Part shown: in pieces, positions 37,003-46,275 of the stretch
Layout: every line of letters starts with the position of its first letter
Numbering within the stretch: the stretch's first letter is position 1
From: Gelidibacter maritimus
Lineage (GTDB): Bacteria; Bacteroidota; Bacteroidia; Flavobacteriales; Flavobacteriaceae
Direction of reading: 5' to 3'
Assembly (NCBI RefSeq): GCF_014062315.1
Contig: NZ_JACGLT010000012.1
Span: forward strand, 52,510 to 116,509
Length of the DNA stretch: 64,000 nucleotides
Translations under genes and position numbers: made by a program
The notes under the pieces: model-generated
The model's input: the letters and a program-made list of their open reading frames with translations, nothing else
Databases searched by the model: none
What the model was told of the DNA's origin: nothing

Positions 37003-38424
37003 ATGAAAATTAACACTACACTACTGATTATATTTAGTTTTTTATTAGGCTCAATTCAGTCTTTTTCGCAGGCTATTTCTTCAACCGTTGGCGGAGGCGA
37101 ATATAAATTTAATGAAAGCAAGACACAATGTTTGACCGACGAACAGCGTATGGAAGTCCTTAATGATATTAGGTCGAACATTTCGCTATTAAAAACCCAA
37201 AACAGACTGGCTCATAATGAGATTCAAAAACGTGCGCCTACAACGCTATTTAGTTGGCCGGTGAAAATGAAAGATGGTGCTCCTTACAATGATGTTTGGG
37301 CCATTTCCAATTATGTTGATCATAACGCCGAATTTCCGAATAAGCTCTTAGACTATAATTGCGGAACGAAAACCTATGACACCAATGACGGTTATAACCA
37401 CCTGGGTGTAGATATTTTTACCTGGCCTTTTGCTTGGAAAATGATGGATAATGATGAGGCAGAAATTGTAGCTGCGGCCCCAGGACAAATTATTGCCATA
37501 GCGAGAACCCAATCTGATAGAAGCTGTTCGTTTAATATTAATCAATGGAATGCTGTATATGTGCAACATGCCGATGGGAGTGTGGCACTTTATGGTCACA
37601 TGAAAAAAGATTCTCCTACCTCAAAAAATGTTGGGGATATTGTAGAGCGTGGTGAATATCTTGGAATTGTGGGAAGTTCCGGCAATTCAACAGGACCACA
37701 TTTGCACTTTGAAGTGTATTCAGAGATAGAATGGAATGGTCAAGGACAGGATGTGTTGGTTGATCCTTATGCGGGCGACTGTAACGATTTGAATACCGAC
37801 TCTTGGTGGGAGGATCAAAAGCCTTATGTCAATCCGAATATAAATGCTGTGCTAACACACTCAGCACCTCCAGTATTTCCTGATTGCCCGAATCAGGAAA
37901 CCACGAATGAGAAAAATACTTTTGAACCTGGTGAACAAGTTCATCTTGCGGTGTATTTAAGAGACCAAATTGCGGGAACAAAGATTAATTTAAGAGTTTT
38001 AAGACCAAACGGCACTATATATAACAATTGGGACTTCAATTTAGCGGATAATTACGACAGTTCTTATTGGTATTGGATTATTAGTGCGCCGTCTCTCCCT
38101 GGCGAATGGACCTGGCGTGCCACCTACCAAGGCAAAATAGTAGATCATAAATTTACGGTAGGCACCTTGAGTGTGGGAGATTCTGATTTTGAGGCCATCA
38201 CCGTATATCCAAATCCGTTTAATGATGTGGTCAATATCCAATCCAACAGTCCTGTCAAAAAAGCATCCGTAGTCGATATTCTAGGGAAAACAGTCATGGC
38301 TAAAACAAATAGCGTGGAAAGCATCAAAGAAATCAATCTGGAATCGTTGTCAAAAGGCTTATACTTTTTAAAATTGGAAGGCATTAACAATGAGCAAAAA
38401 ACCATTAAGTTGGTTAAAGAGTAA
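37003..38424 (+). CDS. Secreted M23 metallopeptidase with type IX sorting domain
   Basis: The 473-residue protein begins with a signal peptide ending SIQSFSQ. The M23 domain has HLGVDIFTW near residue 132 and the metal-binding H-x-H in GPHLHFEV near 230, with a Tyr-Gly-His before it. A beta-sandwich region (300-385) precedes a C-terminal type A sorting domain (YPNPFNDVVNIQ to KTIKLVKE, about 395-473) that sends proteins through the type IX secretion system. It probably cleaves peptidoglycan or peptides at the cell surface. It is monocistronic. Confidence 0.9.
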   Translation: MKINTTLLIIFSFLLGSIQSFSQAISSTVGGGEYKFNESKTQCLTDEQRMEVLNDIRSNISLLKTQNRLAHNEIQKRAPTTLFSWPVKMKDGAPYNDVWAISNYVDHNAEFPNKLLDYNCGTKTYDTNDGYNHLGVDIFTWPFAWKMMDNDEAEIVAAAPGQIIAIARTQSDRSCSFNINQWNAVYVQHADGSVALYGHMKKDSPTSKNVGDIVERGEYLGIVGSSGNSTGPHLHFEVYSEIEWNGQGQDVLVDPYAGDCNDLNTDSWWEDQKPYVNPNINAVLTHSAPPVFPDCPNQETTNEKNTFEPGEQVHLAVYLRDQIAGTKINLRVLRPNGTIYNNWDFNLADNYDSSYWYWIISAPSLPGEWTWRATYQGKIVDHKFTVGTLSVGDSDFEAITVYPNPFNDVVNIQSNSPVKKASVVDILGKTVMAKTNSVESIKEINLESLSKGLYFLKLEGINNEQKTIKLVKE

Positions 38425-38615
38425 AAAGTCTAATTCAATCAATTACGGTCGGGATGTGGTTAGCCTGCTCGACCGTATTCCAATGGAGTCGTATAAAATC
38501 AAGAAGTTCAAAACAGGGGCGGGCAAGCCCCGAGGTTTGAATAGGGAATTATCTTCTCAATTAAAGCAAGTCTCAAAGTATTAAATCCCACCACTTGGAA
38601 TTACATTCGTGAGGT

Positions 38616-39680
38616 TTATTTGTTTAGAATTTCAAAAATATTCCGCAAGTCTTGTTTGTAAGGCAAATGGTCTGCACGTCCTTTTTTAAAGATGTCATTA
38701 CTGTTTCCTTGGCCTTTTCGGAGTTCTTTTTGTTCTTCGTAAGGTAAATGATGCACTTCCATACAATTTGTTGAACAACAATTATCCATCTTTTCCTTAC
38801 AAGCTTCACATTGTATAAATAGCAGATGACACGCATCATTGGCACAATTGGTATGCAGATCAGCAGGAGCCCCACATTGGTGGCACTGCGCAATCACATC
38901 GTCAGAAATACGTTCTGAGCGCCGTTGATCAAACACAAAATTCTTTCCTATGAACTTGTTTTCAAGACCTTTATCATTAATTTGCCTCACGTAATTGATG
39001 ATGCCACCTTCCAGCTGAAATACATTTTTAAAACCTTTATGTTTGTAGTAGGCACTTGCTTTCTCGCAACGGATACCTCCTGTACAATACATAACCAGAT
39101 TTTTATCTTCTTTATGATCTTTCAAATCTTCTTCAATAATATCTAAAGATTCCCTAAACGTATCCACATCAGGAGTAACAGCATTTTTAAAATGGCCAAT
39201 CTCACTTTCATAATGGTTTCGCATGTCCACCAACACCGTGTTTTCATCTTCAATGAGCTCATTGAATCGTTCGGCATTGACATGTACGCCAATGTCGGTC
39301 ACGTCAAAAGTAGCATCGTTCAATCCGTCGGCCACTATCTTATCGCGTACCTTAATCTTAAGCTTTAAAAACGCAAAATTATCATGCTCGATGGCAATAT
39401 TGAGTCGTACATTTTCTAAAAATGGGATACTGTCCAAATGAGATTTGAAGGCCTCAAAATTATCCGCGGGAATAGACAATTGGGCATTGATGCCTTCATG
39501 AGCTACGTAAATGCGCCCAAGGACATCAAGTGCGTTCCACGCTAAAAATAACTGATTTCTAAGTGTTTTTGGATTGCCAATTTTGGCGTAGGCATAGAAA
39601 GAGATGGTCAAACGGTCTTTGCCCGCCTGCGCAATGAGTTCAGCTCTTTCTTTAGCGCTTAAGTTATTGTACAGTTGCAT
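38616..39680 (-). CDS. trhO: tRNA uridine(34) hydroxylase, rhodanese family
   Basis: The 354-residue protein has an N-terminal UPF0176 domain with AHEGINAQLSIP, and a rhodanese domain with active-site VMYCTGGIRCEKA near residue 200. A C-terminal Cys-rich part (CHQCGAP, CEACKEKMDNCC) suggests a zinc site. TrhO makes 5-hydroxyuridine at the wobble position of tRNA without oxygen requirement in vitro being absolute. It is monocistronic; the M23 peptidase gene is convergent. Confidence 0.9.
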   Translation of the reverse strand: MQLYNNLSAKERAELIAQAGKDRLTISFYAYAKIGNPKTLRNQLFLAWNALDVLGRIYVAHEGINAQLSIPADNFEAFKSHLDSIPFLENVRLNIAIEHDNFAFLKLKIKVRDKIVADGLNDATFDVTDIGVHVNAERFNELIEDENTVLVDMRNHYESEIGHFKNAVTPDVDTFRESLDIIEEDLKDHKEDKNLVMYCTGGIRCEKASAYYKHKGFKNVFQLEGGIINYVRQINDKGLENKFIGKNFVFDQRRSERISDDVIAQCHQCGAPADLHTNCANDACHLLFIQCEACKEKMDNCCSTNCMEVHHLPYEEQKELRKGQGNSNDIFKKGRADHLPYKQDLRNIFEILNK

Positions 39681-40161
39681 GCTATACTAATTTTTTAAGG
39701 TTAAAGTTCGGCAAAGATATAAAAAAGAGGTTAAAATTTTGGAGATCAAAGTTCAAAATTTAGAGTGTAGGCCGTAAAGTTTGATGTTTACCGATAACAA
39801 TTAACTTTTAGTCAGCAATGCAGTAATTATGACCTTTTGCTATTTGAAGCTCCGAGTTCTCAGTGAACCTCCCGGTCATAACTTATAGCACTCGGAAGGT
39901 ATTGGTTGGTAAATGGGTAGTTGCTGCAAAAACCTTTATTCGGGCAGGTACGTGTCTGAAAAAAAACTCATCGCTATTCAAACAGAAACTAGACTTCGAA
40001 ATCCATTATTCGGTACTCAAGTTTTTAAGATTTAAAATAAAGGTTTCTGATATTTAAATCACAATCAAAAAATCAACAATCAAATATCTCCAATCAAAAA
40101 TCAAAAATCAACAATCCCCAATCAACAATCCTCAATCAACAATCTCCAATCCCCAATCCTT
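39681..40161. other. Gene-free 481-bp spacer
   Basis: The part from 39681 to 40060 shows no supported gene; a 64-codon open frame on the plus strand has no family. The right part is a low-complexity repeat. Confidence 0.45.
40064..40158. repeat. Degenerate CAATCAACAATC-type short tandem repeat
   Basis: About 95 bp built of variants of CAATCAAAAATC, CAACAATC and CAATCTCC. The copies are irregular, and no protein or RNA is recognised. It ends next to the SCO gene stop. Confidence 0.7.
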
Positions 40162-40830
40162 CTACCCTTCGTTCTTCAGGATTTTAATGTCCTCGAGCAA
40201 TTTTTCAATATCCTCCGGTTGCGTGCCATCATAATAACCACGGATTTGACGTTTTTTATCAATAAGCATAAAGTTTTCGGTGTGGATCATATCATATTCA
40301 TCACCGTTACCGTCTGTCTTTACTGCCAAATAGCTTTTCCTTGCCAATTCATAAATTTGTTTTTTATCGCCTGTAACTAAATTCCATTTTTCGTCAATGA
40401 CCCCTTTTTCAATCGCATAACGTTTTAATTGGTCCACATCATCAATTTCTGGTGTCACGGAATAAGAGAGAAGCATAATGTCTTCATCCGTTAAGGTTGC
40501 CTTTTGGATCTGGGCCATATGATCAGTCATGATTGGGCAAATGGTCTGACAGGTTGTAAAGAAGAAATCGGCCACATAAATCTTGTCTTCGTAATTTTTT
40601 TGGGTCACCGTATCGCCATTTTGATTGATGAGACTGAAATCGGCAATTTTGTGATATTTACTCTGGTATTGCAAAGTACTGTCTACCATTTCAAAATTTA
40701 CCATGGTAGGTTGGTAAACGGGAAGCACCTTTTTGGGCGTCAAAACATTGTATATGATGGTTACGATGATGGCCGATAAGAAGAACAAAAAGATGGCAAA
40801 AAACTTATATTCTCTAAAAAAAGATAGCAT
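40162..40830 (-). CDS. SCO1/SenC family copper chaperone
   Basis: The 222-residue protein has an N-terminal membrane anchor (YKFFAIFLFFLSAIIVTII) and a thioredoxin-like domain with the copper-binding CQTICP (C-x3-C) and the distal His in MIHTENFML. Members help insert copper into the CuA site of cytochrome oxidase, working at the periplasmic side. Alone here; oxidase genes are not in the window. A promoter box is at 40868-40875. Confidence 0.9.
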   Translation of the reverse strand: MLSFFREYKFFAIFLFFLSAIIVTIIYNVLTPKKVLPVYQPTMVNFEMVDSTLQYQSKYHKIADFSLINQNGDTVTQKNYEDKIYVADFFFTTCQTICPIMTDHMAQIQKATLTDEDIMLLSYSVTPEIDDVDQLKRYAIEKGVIDEKWNLVTGDKKQIYELARKSYLAVKTDGNGDEYDMIHTENFMLIDKKRQIRGYYDGTQPEDIEKLLEDIKILKNEG

Positions 40831-40867
40831 TTTTAATTATTTTGAAGATGTTGTGTGAGATATGATG

Positions 40868-40875
40868 CAAAAATA
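40868..40875 (-). promoter_or_regulatory. -7 box of the SCO gene
   Basis: On the minus strand TATTTTTG matches TAnnTTTG, 38 nt before the ATG; no clear -33 element at 19-21 nt. It lies in the divergent gap with the aminopeptidase gene. Confidence 0.4.
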
Positions 40876-40924
40876 CAACAGATAAGGATCAAAAGGGGTA
40901 TTTTTAATCTTAAAATTGTGTTTC

Positions 40925-42856
40925 ATGAAAATCATTACTCGAGTTCTTTTTTTAATTTTCACGTCTTTTTTAATTGCGCAAAACGATTCATTTAATGACT
41001 TACGAAAAGCTGAGATGGCATCTGCATTAAACCGAATGCAAATGCGCGCCAATGCCAATACGGGAAATTATGATGTGAAATATCACAGGTTGGAACTTGA
41101 GGTCGATCCGTCAGTGGCCTTTATAAGTGGCGCTGTGACCACTCATTTTGAAGCCACCTCCAATTTAAATCAGATTGTATTTGATTTGGCCGATAATATG
41201 ACCGTATCTGAAGTTTTGCAACGTGGCAGTCCGCTGGTGTTTACTCAAAATAATGATGACGAATTGGTCGTTTCGCTTCCTGAAGAGCAGGCTGTTGGCG
41301 TGTTAGACTCTTTGACCATCAGGTATTCAGGTAATCCCGTGAGCTCTGGCTTTGGGTCTTTTGAGGTGAATACACACGCTGGAAAACCAGTGCTATGGAC
41401 ACTTTCTGAACCCTACGGTGCTAAAGGTTGGTGGCCATGTAAGCAAGATCTAATTGATAAAATTGATAGTATTGACGTTTATATTAAAACCCCAATAAGC
41501 AATCCTGACGGCGATACCTATGTGGCTGTTTCCAATGGTTTGGAACAATCGCAGGTTGTCAGTGGTAGCAACAAGACCACCCATTTTAGACATAATTACC
41601 CCATTCCGGCCTATTTGGTAGCCATTGCAGTGACCAATTATACCGTGTATTCTGATACGGTGACCAATAATGGCAACCCCTTTGAAATTGTTAATTACGT
41701 TTATCCGGAAAACTTAGCCACTGTACAATTGCAAACCCCTGTAACGGTTGATATCATGAATCTGTTCAGTACGCTTTTTGGTGAATATCCTTATGCCGAT
41801 GAAAAATACGGACATGCCCAATTTGGATGGGGTGGCGGTATGGAGCATACCACCGTGTCCTTTATGGGAAGTTTTGGACGGAATTTAATTGCGCACGAAT
41901 TAGGACATCAGTGGTTTGGAAATAAAGTAACCTGCGGCAGTTGGAAAGATATTTGGCTCAACGAAGGATTTGCTACCTATCTGTCTGGGCTTGTGGTTGA
42001 AAACTTAGATGACGATGTCTCTTTTAAAAATTGGAAACAACAAATGGTTGGCTCAATTACTGCTGCACCTGGCGGATCGGTGTTTTTAACAGATGCCGAT
42101 ACTTTAAGTGTTGGTCGCATCTTTAATCAGCGGCTGTCTTATAATAAGGGCGGCATGGTTTTGCACATGCTCAGAAAGCAATTGGGTGATACGGATTTTT
42201 TTCAAGGCTTGCGGAATTATTTAAACCATCCTGATCATGCCTACGGCTATGCTAAAACAACTGATTTTATCCGAATCATGGAGCATTCCAGCGGTCAGGA
42301 TTTGACCGAATTTTTTGAAGATTGGCTCTATGGAGAAGGCTATCCCAGGTTTACATTAGAATGGTCGCAAACCATTTCTACAGAGCTAAACATCTATTTA
42401 GAGCAAATACCAACTCACGCTTCCGTATCCTTTTTTGAGCTGCAATTGCCCATACGATTGATCGGTACTTCGGGAGAAACTATGGATCTGGTTTTGGATC
42501 ATACGACCAATCAAGAGAATTTTACAAAAACCATTGACTTTATGGTGGCGGAAATTGTCATCGATCCTGAATTTGATATTATTTCTAACAACAATAGTGT
42601 TGTTTTGAGTACCGATGAACGGTTTCTAAACACGGAAATCAAGCTCTATCCCAACCCCGCTTCAGACAGCTTTAGTATTAATAAACCCGATGGACTGACC
42701 GTTGATGAAGTCCGCCTATACAATGCGATGGGTCAGCTCATTCTGACATCAGGTTGGAATGGCGCTATTGATCTGTCCGCACTTTCTACAGGTCTGTTTT
42801 TTGTGGAACTCCATACCAATAGGGGGCGGATTAATAAATCGCTGTTAAAAAACTAG
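40925..42856 (+). CDS. M1 family metallo-aminopeptidase with type IX sorting domain
   Basis: The 643-residue protein has a signal peptide (LFLIFTSFLIAQ), an N-terminal beta domain, the exopeptidase motif GGGMEH near residue 302 (the family's GAMEN position) and the zinc site HELGHQWFG-x18-E near 323. A C-terminal type A sorting domain (LYPNPASDSFSI to KSLLKN) predicts export by the type IX system. It releases N-terminal residues from peptides outside the cell. The ATG at 40925 is chosen over a TTG at 40916 because it opens the signal peptide cleanly. Confidence 0.92.
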   Translation: MKIITRVLFLIFTSFLIAQNDSFNDLRKAEMASALNRMQMRANANTGNYDVKYHRLELEVDPSVAFISGAVTTHFEATSNLNQIVFDLADNMTVSEVLQRGSPLVFTQNNDDELVVSLPEEQAVGVLDSLTIRYSGNPVSSGFGSFEVNTHAGKPVLWTLSEPYGAKGWWPCKQDLIDKIDSIDVYIKTPISNPDGDTYVAVSNGLEQSQVVSGSNKTTHFRHNYPIPAYLVAIAVTNYTVYSDTVTNNGNPFEIVNYVYPENLATVQLQTPVTVDIMNLFSTLFGEYPYADEKYGHAQFGWGGGMEHTTVSFMGSFGRNLIAHELGHQWFGNKVTCGSWKDIWLNEGFATYLSGLVVENLDDDVSFKNWKQQMVGSITAAPGGSVFLTDADTLSVGRIFNQRLSYNKGGMVLHMLRKQLGDTDFFQGLRNYLNHPDHAYGYAKTTDFIRIMEHSSGQDLTEFFEDWLYGEGYPRFTLEWSQTISTELNIYLEQIPTHASVSFFELQLPIRLIGTSGETMDLVLDHTTNQENFTKTIDFMVAEIVIDPEFDIISNNNSVVLSTDERFLNTEIKLYPNPASDSFSINKPDGLTVDEVRLYNAMGQLILTSGWNGAIDLSALSTGLFFVELHTNRGRINKSLLKN

Positions 42857-42874
42857 CTAATAGAAACGTATTAG

Positions 42875-42905
42875 TTTTCTAAATGGGCTGAAAAGACTAC
42901 TTTTG
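42875..42905 (+). promoter_or_regulatory. Promoter of rseP
   Basis: The -7 box TACTTTTG (42898-42905) has a TTTT at the -33 position with 19 nt between. Transcription should start near 42912, which rules out a GTG start at 42905 and supports ATG at 42935. Confidence 0.6.
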
Positions 42906-42934
42906 TGCCTTATAATTTTTTTGAAAAGAGATCA

Positions 42935-44275
42935 ATGGAGTTTGTAATTAAAATTTCTCAATTTTTACTGAGTTTATCCTTACTTATCGTATTGCATGAG
43001 TTGGGTCACTTTATCCCAGCAAGACTATTCAAAACACGTGTAGAAAAATTCTATTTGTTTTTTGATATCAAATACAGTTTGTTTAAGAAAAAGATTGGCG
43101 ATACCGTTTATGGCATCGGCTGGTTGCCCCTTGGAGGCTATGTTAAAATAGCAGGAATGATTGATGAAAGTATGGACAAGGAGCAAATGGCACAACCTCC
43201 CCAGCCGTGGGAGTTTCGCTCTAAGCCTACGTGGCAGCGCCTTATAATTATGCTGGGTGGGGTAACGGTCAACTTTCTTTTAGCTTATTTTATTTACGTC
43301 TTTATGGCCTTTGGATATGGCGACACGGACATTGACTCACAGAGCATAAAAGGAGGCTATCTCATTGATAATCCCTTGTTGAATGATTTAGGATTTAAAA
43401 CCGGCGATCATATTGTACAGGTTGGAGATACTAAAGTGGTCAACGAATCAGATATTAGAGCCAATTTAATTGGTGCTGAAAAGATTACCATAGAGCGTGA
43501 CGGCGTGACGGAGACCATTACCTTGCCCGAAGACTTTCTGGGGCAACTTTCTACCAGTAAGAACCGCAGTCTTTTTGAACTTCGATTGCCATTTATGGTA
43601 GGGAAAGTCAGCGACTCATCATTAAATAAATCGGCAGATCTCAAGAAGGAGGATGTGATAAAAACCATTGAAGGACGCTCTGTAGAGTATTTTGACCAAG
43701 CTCAGGATGTTCTAATGTCTTTAAAAGGACAAACTGTTAGTGCTGAGATTTTAAGAGATGGCGAATTAAAAACGGTCAGTCTTAAAGTTGATGATCAAGG
43801 TAAATTGGGCATTCAAACTGGAGGCTCTCCTAATAAGTTTGCTGAATTGGGATATTTTAAGATTGTAAAAAAGGAATATGCACTTGGTGAGAGTTTTGTT
43901 GTAGGATATAATCGGTTTACGAGTCAGATATCCGGGTACTTTACCCAGTTAAAATTAATATTTAGTCCGAGTACAGGCGCTTATAAGGGTGTGGGCGGAT
44001 TTAAAGCCATTTTTGATGTTTTCCCAAGTGTGTGGAGCTGGGAGTATTTTTGGGGTATTACAGCGTTTCTATCCATCATGTTGGGCGTGTTGAATTTATT
44101 GCCTATCCCTGCGTTGGATGGTGGCCATGTCATGTTTTTGTTATATGAAATGATTTCAGGACGCAAGCCATCCGAAAAGTTTATGGAGGGCGCTCAAGTT
44201 GTTGGATTCATGATTATCATCTTGTTAGTATTGTTTGCCAATGGCAATGATATATTTAAAGCGATAACGAATTAA
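42935..44275 (+). CDS. rseP: Site-2 intramembrane metalloprotease
   Basis: The 446-residue protein has the zinc site H-E-L-G-H at 21-25 in the first membrane helix, a membrane helix near 105-125, two PDZ-like regions (about 140-195 and 225-290) and the C-terminal LNLLPIPALDGGHV with the second metal ligand. It cleaves membrane-bound regulators such as anti-sigma factors. The start is set by the promoter at 42898. Downstream lies the tRNA-Asn promoter. Confidence 0.92.
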   Translation: MEFVIKISQFLLSLSLLIVLHELGHFIPARLFKTRVEKFYLFFDIKYSLFKKKIGDTVYGIGWLPLGGYVKIAGMIDESMDKEQMAQPPQPWEFRSKPTWQRLIIMLGGVTVNFLLAYFIYVFMAFGYGDTDIDSQSIKGGYLIDNPLLNDLGFKTGDHIVQVGDTKVVNESDIRANLIGAEKITIERDGVTETITLPEDFLGQLSTSKNRSLFELRLPFMVGKVSDSSLNKSADLKKEDVIKTIEGRSVEYFDQAQDVLMSLKGQTVSAEILRDGELKTVSLKVDDQGKLGIQTGGSPNKFAELGYFKIVKKEYALGESFVVGYNRFTSQISGYFTQLKLIFSPSTGAYKGVGGFKAIFDVFPSVWSWEYFWGITAFLSIMLGVLNLLPIPALDGGHVMFLLYEMISGRKPSEKFMEGAQVVGFMIIILLVLFANGNDIFKAITN

Positions 44276-44292
44276 AAATATTTCAAAATTGT

Positions 44293-44323
44293 TTTGCTGA
44301 AGTTAAAAATTGCAATATATTTG
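44293..44323 (+). promoter_or_regulatory. Promoter of tRNA-Asn, near-perfect Bacteroidetes consensus
   Basis: TTTG at 44293-44296 and TATATTTG at 44316-44323 are separated by 19 nt. The tRNA starts about 115 nt after the expected transcription start, leaving a leader with two small hairpins (AAGGTA/TACCTT; ATTCTGA/TCAGAAT at 44403-44420). Confidence 0.75.
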
Positions 44324-44445
44324 CATCCTCAAAATAAGGTATGATACCTTACCCCTTAACGCACCATAAGCGTTTCGGTTATCGTTCTTAAAAAATAGCA
44401 AAATTCTGAAATATCAGAATGTACTAATAAATATATAATTAACCT

Positions 44446-44519
44446 TCCTCTTTAGCTCAGTTGGTTAGAGCATCTGACTGTTAATCAGAGGGTCCTTGGT
44501 TCGAGCCCAAGAAGAGGAG
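44446..44519 (+). tRNA. tRNA-Asn (anticodon GTT)
   Basis: The 74-nt sequence folds as a standard tRNA. The acceptor TCCTCTT pairs with AAGAGGA, followed by G as discriminator. The anticodon arm has TCTGA and TCAGA around CTGTTAA, and the T arm has CTTGG and CCAAG around TTCGAGC. No CCA is encoded. Its 3' part is one copy of the island's 34-bp direct repeat, so the island uses this gene as its attachment site and leaves it intact. Confidence 0.97.
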
Positions 44520-44526
44520 CAAACAA
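44493..44526 (+). repeat. Left attachment repeat (attL), 34 bp
   Basis: Perfect direct repeat of 62223-62256. It covers the T arm, the acceptor 3' strand and a few bases past the tRNA end, as usual for tyrosine recombinases using tRNA genes. The repeated core is TTCGAGCCCAAGAAGAGGAG plus flanks. Confidence 0.93.
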
Positions 44527-44553
44527 AGCTGTTACGAAAGTAATGGCTTTTTT
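44525..44553 (+). terminator. Terminator after tRNA-Asn, supplied by the island
   Basis: The 11-bp arms AAAGCTGTTAC and GTAATGGCTTT (two G-T pairs) surround a GAAA loop and are followed by six T residues. It lies just inside attL, so the island itself provides the termination signal for the tRNA it occupies. Confidence 0.8.
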
Positions 44554-44640
44554 GTTTTATGGGTTTCATAGCGGATACAGCAGTATTCAAGGTTTTTAAT
44601 AAAACGAGACCTTGTCCACTTATCTGTTGAATTTCTGAAA

Positions 44641-44685
44641 ATTAGGTGTCCTATTAGGTGTCCCATTTTAAAAGCTGGGTGTCCC
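44641..44685 (+). repeat. Three GGTGTCC direct repeats near attL
   Basis: ATTAGGTGTCCT (44641), ATTAGGTGTCCC (44653) and CTGGGTGTCCC (44675) lie 12 and 22 bp apart, between attL and the integrase start. Close, phased direct repeats here resemble arm-type sites bound by the N-terminal domain of tyrosine recombinases. No third copy is obvious at the right end. Confidence 0.55.
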
Positions 44686-44738
44686 TATATAAAGAACCTG
44701 AATTGTATGCCAATTGTCTAACTTAAAATCAATTGGTA

Positions 44739-45944
44739 ATGAAACATCAAATCATGTCAGTTTTGTTCTATCTGAACAAGGCTAAAACAAATCAAAAAGG
44801 AGTTTGCCCTATTTATTGCAGAATAACCTATCTGAAAAAGCGTAGAGAGTTTTCAACGGGTCAATTTGTAAATCCCACAGCTTGGAATCCTAAAAAACAA
44901 CTTGTAGAACTACACGATCAAAATGCTATAGTCATCAATGCTGAGTTATCTATAATATCTCAAAAATTAAAGACTGTTCATTTAAAACTGCAACTAAAAG
45001 GTTCAAACTTTAATGTTGCTGACATTATGAATATCTATTCTGGTAGAATGGTTAAGAATGAGGAGAATGTTTACAGTTATTATTGTTCTTTTTTAACGGG
45101 AGTAAAAGGGCTTATAGGAAAGGATATAAAGCAATCTACCTACAATAAGTTCAATTATGTAGGAAATGATGTCAAAGCTTTTATTAAGCATAAATTCAAG
45201 GTTAATGACGTTGGATTGACCAGTCTTAATCTACAATGGTTACATGATTTTGAATACTATTTAAAAACTGTTAAAAATCAAAAACAGATCACTATTAATA
45301 AATCCATACAGCGGTTTAGGAAATCTATTAAATCAGCTGTGGCTGAAGGATATTTGGATGTAGATCCCTTTTTATTATACAAGACAAAAACAGTAAAGCC
45401 CGTTGTTGTGTTTTTAGATACTGATGAATTAAAAACTCTTGAAGAAGCACAATTAGATCATCCAAAATTAAGACTGGTCAAGGATCTCTTTGTTTTCTCA
45501 TGCTATACAGGTCTGGCATATTATGAAATCTCTAATCTTGAAAGTAAACACATTATTAAGGGCTTCGATGGTGAGTTATGGATTCAAATGAATAGAGAAA
45601 AGACCTCAAAACCATTCTCTGTACCACTTTTACCAAAGGCTTTAGAGGTGCTTAGGGTGTACCAGAAAGATAGAGGAAGGGTGTTTCCTAATATCAGTAA
45701 TCAGCGTTATAACACCTTTCTTAAGGAGATTTCAGCCCTCACGGGGATTGACAAGAATCTCACAACCCACACAGCTCGTAGAACTTTTGCATCAACAGTC
45801 TTGCTTTATAATGATGTGCCAATGGAGATTGTGAGTGAGCTTTTGGGGCATTCCAACATGAAAATTACTCAGGAGAGCTATGGTAAAGTTGTGCAGAAAA
45901 AGATAAGCCTTGAAATGATGAAAGTGAGTAAAAAGTTAAAATAG
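44739..45944 (+). CDS. Tyrosine recombinase (island integrase)
   Basis: The 401-residue enzyme has an N-terminal arm-binding region (FYLNKAKTNQKG, with the WNPKKQLV segment), a SAM-like core-binding domain (about 110-205) and a catalytic domain. Catalytic residues: Lys288, His344 and Arg347 in THTARRTF, His371 in LGHSNMKIT and the nucleophile Tyr381. The first Arg of the family is replaced by Ala260 in CYTGLAYYEI, as in some Bacteroidetes CTn-type integrases. It recombines the 34-bp core. ATG at 44739 is preferred over a TTG two codons upstream. A stem-loop follows the stop. Confidence 0.93.
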   Translation: MKHQIMSVLFYLNKAKTNQKGVCPIYCRITYLKKRREFSTGQFVNPTAWNPKKQLVELHDQNAIVINAELSIISQKLKTVHLKLQLKGSNFNVADIMNIYSGRMVKNEENVYSYYCSFLTGVKGLIGKDIKQSTYNKFNYVGNDVKAFIKHKFKVNDVGLTSLNLQWLHDFEYYLKTVKNQKQITINKSIQRFRKSIKSAVAEGYLDVDPFLLYKTKTVKPVVVFLDTDELKTLEEAQLDHPKLRLVKDLFVFSCYTGLAYYEISNLESKHIIKGFDGELWIQMNREKTSKPFSVPLLPKALEVLRVYQKDRGRVFPNISNQRYNTFLKEISALTGIDKNLTTHTARRTFASTVLLYNDVPMEIVSELLGHSNMKITQESYGKVVQKKISLEMMKVSKKLK

Positions 45945-46275
45945 GATTAAGATGAAGAATAGGTATTGCGATAGTTTTGCAGTGCTTATTCTTCTATAAT
46001 AATATCGTGATTTAAGTTTAAAGTTACTTTCAAACTCCAATATGCATTTCATCGATTAAATTTGCACTTAATCTAATAATTACTATATTTAACATCTTGA
46101 ATCCATTATGAGGAGATTTAGAATTGGATAATATCGGAGCGTAAATGGACAAACAAATATTAATTTGAGAATGATCACGACCTTTTTGTTAAATAGAACT
46201 ATCAAGCGTAACATTATCTCTAAGTGATTATAAACAACTCAGTTTATTGAATAAAGTAATAATAAATATAATAAA
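45945..46275 (+). other. Spacer of 331 bp after the integrase
   Basis: It begins with a 16-bp imperfect hairpin (45954-45969 with 45979-45994; one mismatch and two G-T pairs) which may end the integrase transcript despite lacking a T tract. The rest is A+T rich; no gene was recognised. Confidence 0.5.

Noticed and set aside
38390..38584. Open frame of 64 codons overlapping the end of the M23 peptidase gene
   Set aside because: It overlaps the conserved sorting domain in another frame and shows no family resemblance; the inverted repeat TACGGTCG inside has no T tract.
39863..40057. Open frame of 64 codons in the spacer before the SCO gene
   Set aside because: No recognisable motif, no promoter, next to low-complexity repeats; likely chance.
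40064..40158. Repeats considered as a CRISPR array
   Set aside because: Units are irregular and have no constant repeat or unique spacers; no cas genes in the window.
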